From: Oscillospiraceae bacterium
GTDB lineage: Bacteria > Bacillota > Clostridia > Oscillospirales > Ruminococcaceae
Direction: 5' to 3'
Length of the DNA stretch: 15,025 bases
NCBI GenBank assembly: GCA_902362965.1
Contig: CABIYQ010000024.1
Coordinates: 1 to 15,025 of the forward strand
Each line of letters starts with the position of its first letter. The stretch's first letter is position 1. The notes under the pieces are model-generated. The model made no database searches. It had not been told where the DNA came from and saw only the letters and a list, made by a program, of their open reading frames with translations. A program made the position numbers and the translations under genes. Positions 1 to 6,023 of the stretch are shown in pieces.

Positions 1-3
1 CAT
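1..3 (-). CDS. Start codon of a divergent gene running off the left edge
   Basis: Only the ATG (complement of 1-3) is inside the window. It is preceded on the minus strand by a strong ribosome binding site, GGAGGT (complement of 11-16), with 7 nt spacing, which is why I list it. Nothing can be said about the product. The gene would be transcribed away from the dockerin gene, so positions 4-162 form a divergent intergenic region. No convincing minus-strand promoter was recognised: a TATAAT-like string at 22-27 is too close to the start codon to serve. Confidence 0.4.
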
Positions 4-78
4 TTTTATGACCTCCATAATATTATATTAATTTTTTGCGGAGCAGTTTTACGTCTTGACCGCTTTCGGACATAAAAA

Positions 79-99
79 TAAGACGTATAATACGTCTTA
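79..99. promoter_or_regulatory. 21-bp perfect palindrome, candidate operator
   Basis: TAAGACGTAT-A-ATACGTCTTA is a perfect inverted repeat with 10-bp arms around one central base. A further half-site, ACGTCTT, lies at 51-57. The palindrome sits 14 bp upstream of the -35 box of the dockerin promoter and between two divergent genes. That position suits a dimeric activator, or a regulator of both genes. The one-base centre argues for a protein site rather than a terminator loop, although with A/T-rich flanks a weak bidirectional terminator is possible. Confidence 0.55.
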
Positions 100-113
100 A
101 AAATTTACAGTTA

Positions 114-142
114 TTGACATTTTGCCTTTTTAAATATATAAT
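114..142 (+). promoter_or_regulatory. Consensus sigma-70/SigA promoter of the dockerin gene
   Basis: TTGACA (114-119), 17-bp spacer, TATAAT (137-142): an exact match to both consensus hexamers at ideal spacing. The predicted transcription start is near 149, only about 14 nt before the ATG at 163. That leader (TAGTTTTAAAAT) contains no Shine-Dalgarno sequence, unlike almost every other gene in the window. Confidence 0.85.
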
Positions 143-162
143 AAAATATATAGTTTTAAAAT

Positions 163-807
163 ATGAAATGCTTTAAAAAAATTACTGCTGTTTTGTTAAC
201 AGCAATAATGTCCGCAGTATCTGTAGGAAGCATGGTTTCCGCCTCAGCCGCAGAAGTATCAGAAAATGCAGTTTATGCAAAGAGATACTATTTTTATGCG
301 TCCAGTAACACATATATCGCTAAGCTCAACGCTAATGTTTCGTATAACCCCAATTTAACAAAATGTACCATAAATAATGTCGGCGAGGTCGGCGGAACAT
401 TTAATGTAAACGATATTGAAATAACCGATACGCAAAATATGGTATATATGAACTATACCAATTCAAGTCCTTCCGATAAGTCCGGATATTTGGGATTTGT
501 TGATTTTGTATCAAAATCTACATACCCGAACATTAACGACATTAACATTACCTCTTTGAAAAACGACAGAGGAAATGAGCTTGCAAAAAGTAATATTTAT
601 ATTAGCGTTTTGGATATGGGCGATGTTAATAGTGACGGGATAGTTAATACAAAAGATGTTGAACTATTAAATAAGTATCTTGTCGGATCATATTATCTGC
701 CAGAAATAGGAAAATTAAAAGCAGATATTGACGGTGATGGAGTAATAGATACATATGATACTATTTTGCTGATGAGATATCTTGAAGGATATTATTATAA
801 ATATTAA
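163..807 (+). CDS. Secreted type I dockerin protein
   Basis: The 214-aa product has an N-terminal Sec signal peptide (KK then a hydrophobic stretch, residues 5-23, cleavage probably after the ASA-A near 27-30). A beta-rich region of unknown function follows (about 38-148). A C-terminal type I dockerin occupies about 152-210. The dockerin shows two calcium-loop repeats: GDVNSDG with D154, N156, D158 and D165, and ADIDGDG with D188, D190, D192 and D199. Each is followed by a helix ending in KYLVG or RYLEG. In known systems dockerins bind cohesins on scaffoldins, so this is probably an exported component of a cellulosome- or amylosome-like complex. No catalytic domain is visible; the middle region may be a structural or carbohydrate-binding fold. 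It is the host gene flanking the prophage and converges on its end. Start at 163 is chosen because it gives the signal peptide, although no ribosome binding site precedes it. Confidence 0.88.
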   Translation: MKCFKKITAVLLTAIMSAVSVGSMVSASAAEVSENAVYAKRYYFYASSNTYIAKLNANVSYNPNLTKCTINNVGEVGGTFNVNDIEITDTQNMVYMNYTNSSPSDKSGYLGFVDFVSKSTYPNINDINITSLKNDRGNELAKSNIYISVLDMGDVNSDGIVNTKDVELLNKYLVGSYYLPEIGKLKADIDGDGVIDTYDTILLMRYLEGYYYKY

Positions 808-815
808 AATCATAT

Positions 816-856
816 AGAACGCTTTTCCCGTATTTATGGGAGCGGCGTTCTTTTTT
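816..856 (+). terminator. Intrinsic terminator of the dockerin gene
   Basis: AGAACGC (816-822) pairs with GCGTTCT (845-851), with an inner TCCC/GGGA stem, followed by a run of six or more T. It lies 8 nt after the dockerin stop codon and 1-2 nt from the end of the convergent phage remnant. Confidence 0.85.
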
Positions 857-857
857 A

Positions 858-974
858 TTAAATCACATCTTTAGCATTAAAAGAAATAGCGTCCTCTCTT
901 ACTCCTCCGGCAGTATCCAGAGCCATAAGAGGAATGTCGCCTGTAAATACGCAGCCTTTGATTTGAAGCCTCAA
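858..974 (-). pseudogene. 3' remnant of a phage tail tube gene (XkdM/YqbM-like)
   Basis: In the minus frame ending at the TAA (complement of 858-860) the sequence reads RLQIKGCVFTGDIPLM, then ALDTAGGVREDAISF, then NAKDVI and stop. The pattern of a short beta-strand, 'F..IPLMAL', and an acidic beta strand near the C-terminus resembles the end of contractile-phage tail tube proteins, the gene that normally follows the sheath. No start codon or ribosome binding site belongs to this frame, and the 5' part of the gene is missing. It is fused out of frame to the sheath remnant. Assignment to the tube family is from memory of the family and the expected gene order, so it is moderate; that it is a broken gene end is clearer. 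Confidence 0.55.
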
Positions 975-1035
975 AATTAATGTAAGTACCCGGTCTTACT
1001 TTTCCTACAGACTTATCGAATGTTCCTCCAGCCAT
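877..1035 (-). pseudogene. 5' remnant of phage tail sheath gene (XkdK/YqbK-like)
   Basis: An excellent ribosome binding site (GGAGGTTAAATAATTATG) starts an ORF whose first 22 residues, MAGGTFDKS, VGKVRPG and TYINFE, match the very conserved N-terminus of contractile tail sheath proteins (MAGG..., RPGVYINF). After residue about 22 the similarity ends and the frame runs for 30 basic, Tyr-rich residues to a TAA, because it has entered the tail-tube remnant in the wrong frame. A full sheath is several hundred residues. The ORF lies 2 nt after the preceding gene, exactly where xkdK/yqbK is expected. It may still be translated into a 52-aa nonsense-tailed peptide. Confidence 0.75.
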
Positions 1036-1037
1036 AA

Positions 1038-1247
1038 TTATTTAACCTCCTTGTTCTGCCAATTAGAAATAATTTTCTTCATTTCCGAGACAGTGAATTC
1101 ACCGCTCAGACCGTATGTCACACCGTCAAAGGTGCTTTGAGTTACACCGAAAAGCTTAAGACTGTTTTCCCTCAGCTTTTCAATTGTAAACTTAGGCGCA
1201 GGAGATGCCTGAACCTCCCGCTTTATATCTTCATTTTTGGTTTTCAT
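1038..1247 (-). CDS. Small phage protein between tail terminator and sheath
   Basis: The 69-aa product is charged, with a predicted disordered N-terminus (about 1-18) and a compact C-terminal part containing FTIEKLRENS and FTVSEMKKII. Its ATG overlaps the stop of the upstream gene as ATGA, and GGAGG lies 7 nt upstream, so it is translationally coupled. Skin/PBSX-type phages carry a small ORF of unknown function in the same place, between the XkdJ/YqbJ-type gene and the sheath. A short protein with a C-terminal 'FTVSEMKKIISNW' segment is typical of such ORFs in clostridial phages. Function is unknown; the location suggests a tail-assembly accessory role. Confidence 0.75.
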   Translation of the reverse strand: MKTKNEDIKREVQASPAPKFTIEKLRENSLKLFGVTQSTFDGVTYGLSGEFTVSEMKKIISNWQNKEVK

Positions 1248-1690
1248 ATTTTACCTCCGTTCAAGTAAAAGTTTTGTATTAACTGCGCTTCTTCGCAATT
1301 GTACGGTCTTCTGCTTACCCAGCCGACCTGCATCTGATATGCGCATTCATCTGATTTTTTTAGCTGAACATCCTGAATTCTTATATATTGCCCTGTGGTT
1401 TTTCCGTTAATGTCAATCGCGGGGATAAGCTTACGAGCAGCGTTGATACTGTGAAACACAGGCAGTGCAAGCTCATAGGCAAGTTCAGTACTGGTGTGAA
1501 AGAAATTCACAAATATATTGTAATCCGCTCCATATGTACTGAAAGTATCGGGTTCAAAAGTGATTTCCGGAGACGGAAAATACACTGACGGAACAACGAA
1601 GTTTTCAGGCATGTTATGATAGTAAGGCACAGGATTCCCGGCAGAATCAAGAATAAACTTAATTATACTTGCAACCTCTTTTTCAAGCAT
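1244..1690 (-). CDS. Tail terminator/completion protein, XkdJ/YqbJ-like
   Basis: The 148-aa protein starts at an ATG with AAGGAGGG 5 nt upstream. Sequence features are a helical start (LEKEVASIIKFIL), a Pro/Tyr-rich stretch (about 22-50: PYYHNMP, VPSVYFPSP), and a mixed alpha/beta body. Both its length and its slot, after the gp10-like gene and before the sheath, are those of YqbJ/XkdJ-type proteins of myophages. These cap the tail tube/sheath end or make the tail-side neck. The call relies mainly on synteny with moderate recognition of sequence. It is oddly retained although the tail genes it would serve are gone. A 26-bp hairpin element lies directly upstream. Confidence 0.65.
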   Translation of the reverse strand: MLEKEVASIIKFILDSAGNPVPYYHNMPENFVVPSVYFPSPEITFEPDTFSTYGADYNIFVNFFHTSTELAYELALPVFHSINAARKLIPAIDINGKTTGQYIRIQDVQLKKSDECAYQMQVGWVSRRPYNCEEAQLIQNFYLNGGKI

Positions 1691-1701
1691 AAACCCTCCT
1701 T

Positions 1702-1727
1702 AGTGCATGACCGCACCGGACAAATCG
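1702..1727 (-). repeat. 26-bp hairpin element, copy 1
   Basis: Differs from 5699-5724 at only 3 of 26 positions. On the minus strand it can fold GTGC/GCAC with a short loop, followed by CTAAGGAGG, so the hairpin ends just before the ribosome binding site of the YqbJ-like gene. Both copies occupy untranslated spacers immediately upstream of late genes. Confidence 0.6.
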
Positions 1728-1774
1728 AATTTTATTTTACGGAATCCGTTTTTTATTGGCACGACCATACATTT

Positions 1775-2269
1775 TTAAAAGTAATTATCCATCCATTGCT
1801 GAACCTTTGCTTCAAGAAGTCCGGGTATCATTTTTTCCATGATTTTTATTCCGCTTTCCCAGAAATGTCTCCCCTCAATCCATTTTTGCTTTAACATCAT
1901 ACCGCTTTTAGCAGATGGATCATAAATGAATCTGTTTCCGCTCCAACGTCCGGGGACAAATCTCATAGCCTCTCCTTTGCCGCAAGTCCAATGACCGTCG
2001 TTAACGAATTTTGCATATTCAACATTTGTACCCACTTCAACAGTCAAGTCTCCTTCGGAAAGTTCCGCATTTCCGTTATCTCCGATATGAAAACTGCTCA
2101 GCAAAAGCCTTGTATCTATAACCTTAAGCCGAATTATTTCATCTTGAATGACTCTTAGGAATTCAAGTCCCAGTCCCTGAACAAATACCGAAAGAGCTTT
2201 TTTGAAATCACCGTTTCCGGCAGAACTGCATTTGCCGAAAAACTGTTTCATGTCGTCTGATTCAAACAT
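1775..2269 (-). CDS. HK97 gp10-like head-closure/tail-completion protein (YqbI/XkdI-like)
   Basis: The 164-aa product carries the family hallmark VEVGTNVEYAKFVNDGHW (about 76-94), followed by VPGRWSGNRFIY and a C-terminal WxxGxxFWESG segment. These are the features of the HK97 gp10 / YqbI group that joins the head completion ring to the tail. The ATG directly abuts the stop of the upstream gene (TAAATG), with AGGAGG 11 nt ahead. After its stop there are 84 nt of spacer with a short ACGGA/TCCGT inverted repeat and hairpin copy 1. Role at the head-tail interface is from family knowledge. Confidence 0.85.
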   Translation of the reverse strand: MFESDDMKQFFGKCSSAGNGDFKKALSVFVQGLGLEFLRVIQDEIIRLKVIDTRLLLSSFHIGDNGNAELSEGDLTVEVGTNVEYAKFVNDGHWTCGKGEAMRFVPGRWSGNRFIYDPSAKSGMMLKQKWIEGRHFWESGIKIMEKMIPGLLEAKVQQWMDNYF

Positions 2270-2638
2270 TTATTTAAGCGCCTCCTGTTCCTTTGTGCGC
2301 TTGATATATACAAAAATGTGATGACCACGGATATTTCTAGGTCTTTCAGCTGTATATTCAAGTCCCGTTTCACAGTCAACTACCTTGTCATTAATGCGTA
2401 TATCCGTACCGATGGACAATGTAAGCTTTATCCTTTCAGTTAATATATTCTGCGGATTTTTCTGTTCAACAGACGAATCAAGAGACTCTACCCCGAAATG
2501 GCATGTAACATTTTTTAGATCGGGGACGTCTCCGTAATTAAAAGAAACAGTATCAGGCAAACCGTATCCTACAGTACTTTTAGACTTTTTCAAGTGATAG
2601 ATATCGCATTTATGGTCCAGAAGATTATCCAATGACAT
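2270..2638 (-). CDS. Head-tail connector, YqbH/XkdH-like (DUF3599)
   Basis: The 122-aa product starts MSLDNLLDHKCDIYH. The ATG at 2638 is chosen because GAGGAGGAAATTT precedes it; a longer reading from a TTG at 2656 would put the ribosome binding site inside the gene. The N-terminal 'LLDHKCDIYHL', central 'V.CHFGVESL', and later RIKLTLSIGTDIRINDKV and 'YTAERPRNIRGHHIFVYI' match the beta-rich head completion proteins of the YqbH/XkdH family (phage H11-type stopper). It is one of five short connector genes in the order found in the skin element. Confidence 0.75.
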   Translation of the reverse strand: MSLDNLLDHKCDIYHLKKSKSTVGYGLPDTVSFNYGDVPDLKNVTCHFGVESLDSSVEQKNPQNILTERIKLTLSIGTDIRINDKVVDCETGLEYTAERPRNIRGHHIFVYIKRTKEQEALK

Positions 2639-2742
2639 AAATTTCCTCCTCTTCAAATTTTTTCTTTAATGCTGTATTTACTTACCTGTCGAGTTTTATG
2701 AAAAATATACCAGTTGACTAAATTCGAATTAAAAGTTTTTTG

Positions 2743-2766
2743 CTTACTTTTTTTCAAAAAAGTAAG
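2743..2766 (-). repeat. 11-bp perfect stem-loop after the YqbG-like gene
   Basis: CTTACTTTTTT (2743-2753) and AAAAAAGTAAG (2756-2766) form a perfect 11-bp A/T-rich stem with a 2-nt centre, directly abutting the TAA of the gene at 2767. On the minus strand it is followed by CAAAAAAC, not a T-run, so it is more likely an RNA-stability or processing hairpin than a terminator. The remaining spacer, 2639-2742, holds only the next ribosome binding site and an ATTCGAAT palindrome. Confidence 0.45.
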
Positions 2767-3150
2767 TTATAGCCTCCTTAACCGCATTGTAACGCCGTTT
2801 TTGGGTTTTACCTTTATAAATTCCTCAAGAAGCGGTTTAATACCCAGAGTATCGAAGCTGACAATACTGTTTTCAGCCGTATAACTATAATCGTCAAAGG
2901 TTTCAGACGTTACTTCCTTTGCAGAAACGACAGAATTATAGCCGTAAGTCTCGGCTAAGAGAATCACGGCTGTTTTTACATTCTGCGGTATTTCCTCATA
3001 ATCGGAAAAATCATTGTTTGTATATGAAATTACATACTGCTCGGCTCTTGAAATATCAACGGCAATACGTGTATCGTTTCTTTCCTGAACTGATTTAATT
3101 TCCGTATAGTCCCGTACCTCTTGAGGAGTTACCCACGGTCTGACTGCCAT
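2767..3150 (-). CDS. Head-tail adaptor, YqbG-like (DUF3199)
   Basis: The 127-aa product (start MAVRPWVTPQEVRDY at 3150) is helical in pattern. It has the sequence DISRAEQYVISYTNNDFSDY followed by IPQNVKTAVILLAETY and an acidic segment ETFDDYSYT, as in the YqbG family of connectors that bind the portal (gp6/gp15-like fold). A longer reading begins at a TTG at 3168, but the ATG at 3150 fits the family N-terminus. The ribosome binding site is weak (AAAGAGCGTGAT), and the upstream gene ends 4 nt earlier, so translation is probably coupled. Confidence 0.75.
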   Translation of the reverse strand: MAVRPWVTPQEVRDYTEIKSVQERNDTRIAVDISRAEQYVISYTNNDFSDYEEIPQNVKTAVILLAETYGYNSVVSAKEVTSETFDDYSYTAENSIVSFDTLGIKPLLEEFIKVKPKNGVTMRLRRL

Positions 3151-3154
3151 GTTA

Positions 3155-3460
3155 TCACGCTCTTTCAAAAAATCCGGTTTTCATCAGCTTGTCTGCTATA
3201 TCCGGAGGAACAGGCTCAAGAACGCCCTTGTTATATACCTTTCCGCCGGATGTAAATGTTGCTCCCTTCGCCAGACGCAGCACCGCTTTGCTGTCCGGAT
3301 TACCGACAACATCAGACTTTTCTTGAGAAACTTTTTCCTCAGCCAGCGGCGACATATCTTCAGCATAAACGGAAGTATCTTCTGTACTGCTCTCAGCCGG
3401 TTCTTCAACGAAGTCCGGCTCTGTTATCTTGTGATTTTCATCGACCTTTTTTCTCGGCAT
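3155..3460 (-). CDS. YqbF-like head accessory protein
   Basis: The 101-aa product has an acidic, disordered N-terminal half (about 1-60, rich in E, S, D). A compact C-terminal part follows (about 61-101: LRLAKGATFTSGGKVYNKGV...KLMKTGFFERA). This C-terminal piece resembles the small YqbF domain, with a KG.....GK.F.KG..VPV.....A.YL...FFE pattern. The position between capsid protein and YqbG-like adaptor agrees. AAAGGAGG lies 8 nt before the ATG. A decoration or assembly role is inferred only from location. Confidence 0.7.
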   Translation of the reverse strand: MPRKKVDENHKITEPDFVEEPAESSTEDTSVYAEDMSPLAEEKVSQEKSDVVGNPDSKAVLRLAKGATFTSGGKVYNKGVLEPVPPDIADKLMKTGFFERA

Positions 3461-3474
3461 TTTAAAAACCTCCT

Positions 3475-4446
3475 TTAAGCAGTCTGTTCAGCATCGTCTT
3501 TTTTCGTATCGGTCTGTGCTGTAAAGTTTCCGCCGATTACAAACGCGTCAGGATTATTTATTTCCATATCAAAATCCGCAAGCAGGGTGTATTCGTGTCT
3601 TGTTTTACGGGGAACAACATCATGGTATACTTCAAGACTCTGACCGTAAATACCATAGATAAGATTTTCATAAGGAGTAACGATCTGAATATCATCGGGA
3701 ATAAATGCTACAGGTACTATTTCAAATCCGTCATAGCTTACGTTTTTGCCGCCTGTGATAAGTGCGTCACCCAAAGCCGTATTACGGGCCTGTAGCTGCT
3801 GTTTGTACTTTCTGTTGACTGTCGGAGAACAGAAAATCTTTATCTTAGATTTATCTTCCTCGGTGTAAAGGCTGTAATATTTGTTAGGCATAGCCGCAAG
3901 AAGTCCGGGAAAAACAGTATTTAAATAATCTGCACTGCCCTCTGTGTCAAACTTGTGAGTGTCGCTGTCCTCTTTGGCAATCTTGATCCAGCCGTCATTG
4001 ATATTGATGAAGTTATCTGTGTCGGATTCGTCTCCCAAAAAGGCAAGCTCCACGGTATCATTGGCAAACTGCTGAGCAAAAAGCTTTGCAAGAGTAGAAT
4101 TAACGTTTTTACCCTCAATATTTTCTTTCATGTACTGGAATGAAACGTCATAAGGCATCACAACGCCTATCGCTTTAAGAGAACGTCTTTTCTGAGTTAC
4201 CGTACCTGTTGCGGGATTATCGGCATTCTCAACCTGTCGGCGAAGTGCTCGCTTATTAACTTCAAGACTGTCAAGGTCTCTGGTTGTTTTGGTCATTTTG
4301 ATAAAATTTACTTTCTTCAGGAATGAAGAATAATCTCTCATGAATGTTATGAACTGATTTGCCTGTTCGGCATTCATTCTTCCGCCGTTACCCAGTGCGG
4401 AAGTGTCTACTGCCGCTTTGGCGATTATATTTCTGTTAGATTTCAT
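3475..4446 (-). CDS. Major capsid protein (HK97 fold, XkdG/YqbE position)
   Basis: The 323-aa protein has the N-terminal signature LGNGGRMNAEQANQFITFM (about 18-36), then a basic/beta stretch with 'VNFIKMTKTTRDLDSLEVNKR', 'VMPYDVSFQYMKENIEGKN', and a C-terminal region VSYDGFEIVPVAFIPDD. This layout (Asn-Pro/Ala-Glu-Gln-Ala-x-x-Phe start, PYDV before the spine helix, a late G-F-x-I-x-P strand) is that of capsid proteins in PBSX-related and clostridial phages. It follows the protease/scaffold gene, as expected for the shell protein. It starts at an ATG with AAAGGAGG 9 nt upstream. No frame damage is seen, so shells could in principle form. Confidence 0.85.
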   Translation of the reverse strand: MKSNRNIIAKAAVDTSALGNGGRMNAEQANQFITFMRDYSSFLKKVNFIKMTKTTRDLDSLEVNKRALRRQVENADNPATGTVTQKRRSLKAIGVVMPYDVSFQYMKENIEGKNVNSTLAKLFAQQFANDTVELAFLGDESDTDNFININDGWIKIAKEDSDTHKFDTEGSADYLNTVFPGLLAAMPNKYYSLYTEEDKSKIKIFCSPTVNRKYKQQLQARNTALGDALITGGKNVSYDGFEIVPVAFIPDDIQIVTPYENLIYGIYGQSLEVYHDVVPRKTRHEYTLLADFDMEINNPDAFVIGGNFTAQTDTKKDDAEQTA

Positions 4447-4461
4447 TTTCTTGTACCTCCT

Positions 4462-5649
4462 TTATACAAATAGTCCCTCAAAAAGATCGTCGCTTTTGCC
4501 TACAGGCTCCGGCTCGCCGTTGAGATTTGTTACTATACCTCTTGCTTTGTACAGAGGTTCCATAGCGCTTTTTACCATTTCAGCAACTTCCTCCTTAGTA
4601 ACCGATTTATTCTTTTGTGATTCGGCAAGAACTTCCTTTATTGTATCAACAATAAACTTCTTGGTTTTTTCATCAAGCTTATCCGAATTCTTACTGCTTC
4701 CGCTTTCGGCTTTCTGAATTTCATTTTTTATGAAATCCATTACTTCTGCTTTTGTCATCTTTTCCTCCGTTTCTCCTGCTTCTTCAAGCAGTTTTCCTAT
4801 ACTTTCATAAATTGATTTAAGACTTGCAATATTTTTTGCGCTGAGAGTTTTTCCGGCTTTCATGACCGTGTCAGTATCATCTGCCAGAATACCCTGAACA
4901 ATCTCCGAAAAATCTGAAAGACATTCCTTAATTTTCTCAGAATCTGTTTCAATTTCAGAATCTCCGGTCAAGCTATTACGCTTAAACAACGTATCCTGTA
5001 AGCTGTAAAAGGCATTCCAGAATTCTTCTGACTTGTTTTTCTGCTTAAACCTTACAGCCACCTCGCTTTTTTCCACGACCTCAAAACCGAACATTTTAGC
5101 AAGCTTCTTGAAAAAACTTTTGCCCTCTGATTTGCTGAGACAGTCCGGATCAACATCATCCTCGCTGTAAATACCCGTGCCGCCCATTGAAAATCCGGTT
5201 ATTTCGCCCTTTTCAACTGCTGCCCAGACATCGGGGTCTGTGATTTCAACGGTCATCAGCCAAGTACCCTTTTTGACTTTTTCCTTACCGATCTCAAAAT
5301 CCGCTTTGGCTATCCAGTTCTCCACAACTTCGGCTTTTTCAAACTTTTCAAAGTTGTGCTGAATGTCAATACCGTCTCCGTTTTTGGCAAACCAATGCGC
5401 TGCTTTGCGTATTTCTTCTTCAGTCATGTAGTCACCCTGTGAATCCTCCGTCATTGGCTCGTAGACAATACCTGTCACATAATGACTGTCGGTATCCGTC
5501 TTTACGATTTTACCGTATGCGGAAAATGAAGCTTTACCGTCTTCGGCTTTGGCAATAAGGAAAGACTTCTTATTTGCCGCTTTGTCCACAAGGGATACAA
5601 ACTGTATCTGTGCGTCTGAAATACTGCGTGTTTTAATTATCTCGCCCAT
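4462..5649 (-). CDS. XkdF-like prohead protease with scaffold tail
   Basis: The 395-aa product has an N-terminal protease domain of the XkdF/S78-type family (about 40-165). It contains GIVYEPMTEDSQGDYMTEEEI, the His motif IDIQH (His98) and GEITGFSMGG with the probable nucleophile Ser154. From about 230 to 375 it is helical and highly charged, typical of a built-in scaffold or delta domain. Such proteins direct capsid shell assembly and then cut capsid and scaffold proteins. GGAGG lies 7 nt before the ATG. The 200-nt leader upstream is structured (hairpin copy 2, paired AGTTAACT palindromes, terminator). Confidence 0.85.
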   Translation of the reverse strand: MGEIIKTRSISDAQIQFVSLVDKAANKKSFLIAKAEDGKASFSAYGKIVKTDTDSHYVTGIVYEPMTEDSQGDYMTEEEIRKAAHWFAKNGDGIDIQHNFEKFEKAEVVENWIAKADFEIGKEKVKKGTWLMTVEITDPDVWAAVEKGEITGFSMGGTGIYSEDDVDPDCLSKSEGKSFFKKLAKMFGFEVVEKSEVAVRFKQKNKSEEFWNAFYSLQDTLFKRNSLTGDSEIETDSEKIKECLSDFSEIVQGILADDTDTVMKAGKTLSAKNIASLKSIYESIGKLLEEAGETEEKMTKAEVMDFIKNEIQKAESGSSKNSDKLDEKTKKFIVDTIKEVLAESQKNKSVTKEEVAEMVKSAMEPLYKARGIVTNLNGEPEPVGKSDDLFEGLFV

Positions 5650-5698
5650 TTTGCACCTCCATTTAAATTTTTAAGCAGTTTTACGCCTTACTTAGGGC

Positions 5699-5724
5699 AG
5701 TGCGTGACCGCACGGGACATATCG
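5699..5724 (-). repeat. 26-bp hairpin element, copy 2
   Basis: Matches 1702-1727 at 23 of 26 positions. It folds GTGCG-GTCA-CGCAC on the minus strand, a 5-bp stem with a tetraloop. It lies about 50 nt before the XkdF-like start codon. Confidence 0.6.
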
Positions 5725-5729
5725 GGCAA

Positions 5730-5753
5730 AGTTAACTTAAATTTCAGTTAACT
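5730..5753. repeat. Two AGTTAACT palindromes 16 bp apart
   Basis: AGTTAACT occurs at 5730-5737 and 5746-5753. Each copy is itself a palindrome, and together they can form an 8-bp stem with an 8-nt loop. It could be a protein-binding pair or an RNA hairpin in the leader of the protease/capsid genes. Confidence 0.45.
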
Positions 5754-5783
5754 GCTCGATGGTTTATTTTTGTTTTGGGTATA

Positions 5784-5807
5784 AAAATAACGCCTTTAAA
5801 AGGCGTT
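5784..5807 (-). terminator. Hairpin with T-rich tail upstream of protease gene
   Basis: AACGCCTTT and AAAGGCGTT (5789-5807) form a 6 to 9-bp stem. On the minus strand it is followed by ATTTTTATACC. It looks like an intrinsic terminator between the small hydrophobic ORF and the capsid genes. The other face (TTTTATAT) is weaker. Confidence 0.55.
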
Positions 5808-5827
5808 TTATATCAACCTTTTGTTAT

Positions 5828-5853
5828 AAAAACAGTGCCTCTTTTGAAGCACT
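5828..5853 (-). terminator. Intrinsic terminator after the 48-aa ORF
   Basis: On the minus strand AGTGCTTC-AAAA-GAGGCACT (5834-5853) forms an 8-bp stem including one G-T pair, followed by GTTTTTATAAC. It begins at the stop codon of the 48-aa ORF. Confidence 0.65.
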
Positions 5854-5999
5854 TAATCTTTATAATCAGCAATATCGGCAACTGTTTTTATTAATCTGGC
5901 AACGGTCCGAATAATTGCCAAAAACCATGCAGCTATATAGCAACCTGTAGGTATCTGACCTGTATCCAGTGCATAAAGCAGTATTAATGTTGAAATCAT
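5853..5999 (-). CDS. 48-aa hydrophobic protein of unknown function
   Basis: The sequence begins MISTLILLYALDTGQIPTG and continues CYIAAWFLAIIRTVARLI, ending in a polar KTVADIADYKD. It has a short hydrophobic N-terminus and a second helix (about 20-40) that could be a membrane segment, then a charged tail. AAAGGAAG lies 8 nt before the ATG. It sits alone between two hairpin terminators (6034-6055 and 5834-5853), between the toxin/immunity pair and the protease. I do not recognise a named family. Options are a small membrane protein or moron, or a type I toxin-like peptide. Nothing visible separates these. Confidence 0.6.
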   Translation of the reverse strand: MISTLILLYALDTGQIPTGCYIAAWFLAIIRTVARLIKTVADIADYKD

Positions 6000-6023
6000 A
6001 GTATACTTCCTTTCTTATTTTGG

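Noticed and set aside
79..99. Intrinsic terminator from the 21-bp palindrome
   Set aside because: The one-base centre and A/T-rich stem without a clean T-run make termination weak; no gene in the window ends next to it. An operator is more likely.
3149..3478. 109-codon plus-strand frame opposite the YqbF/YqbG-like genes
   Set aside because: Antisense shadow of two well-supported genes with proper ribosome binding sites; no independent start signals.
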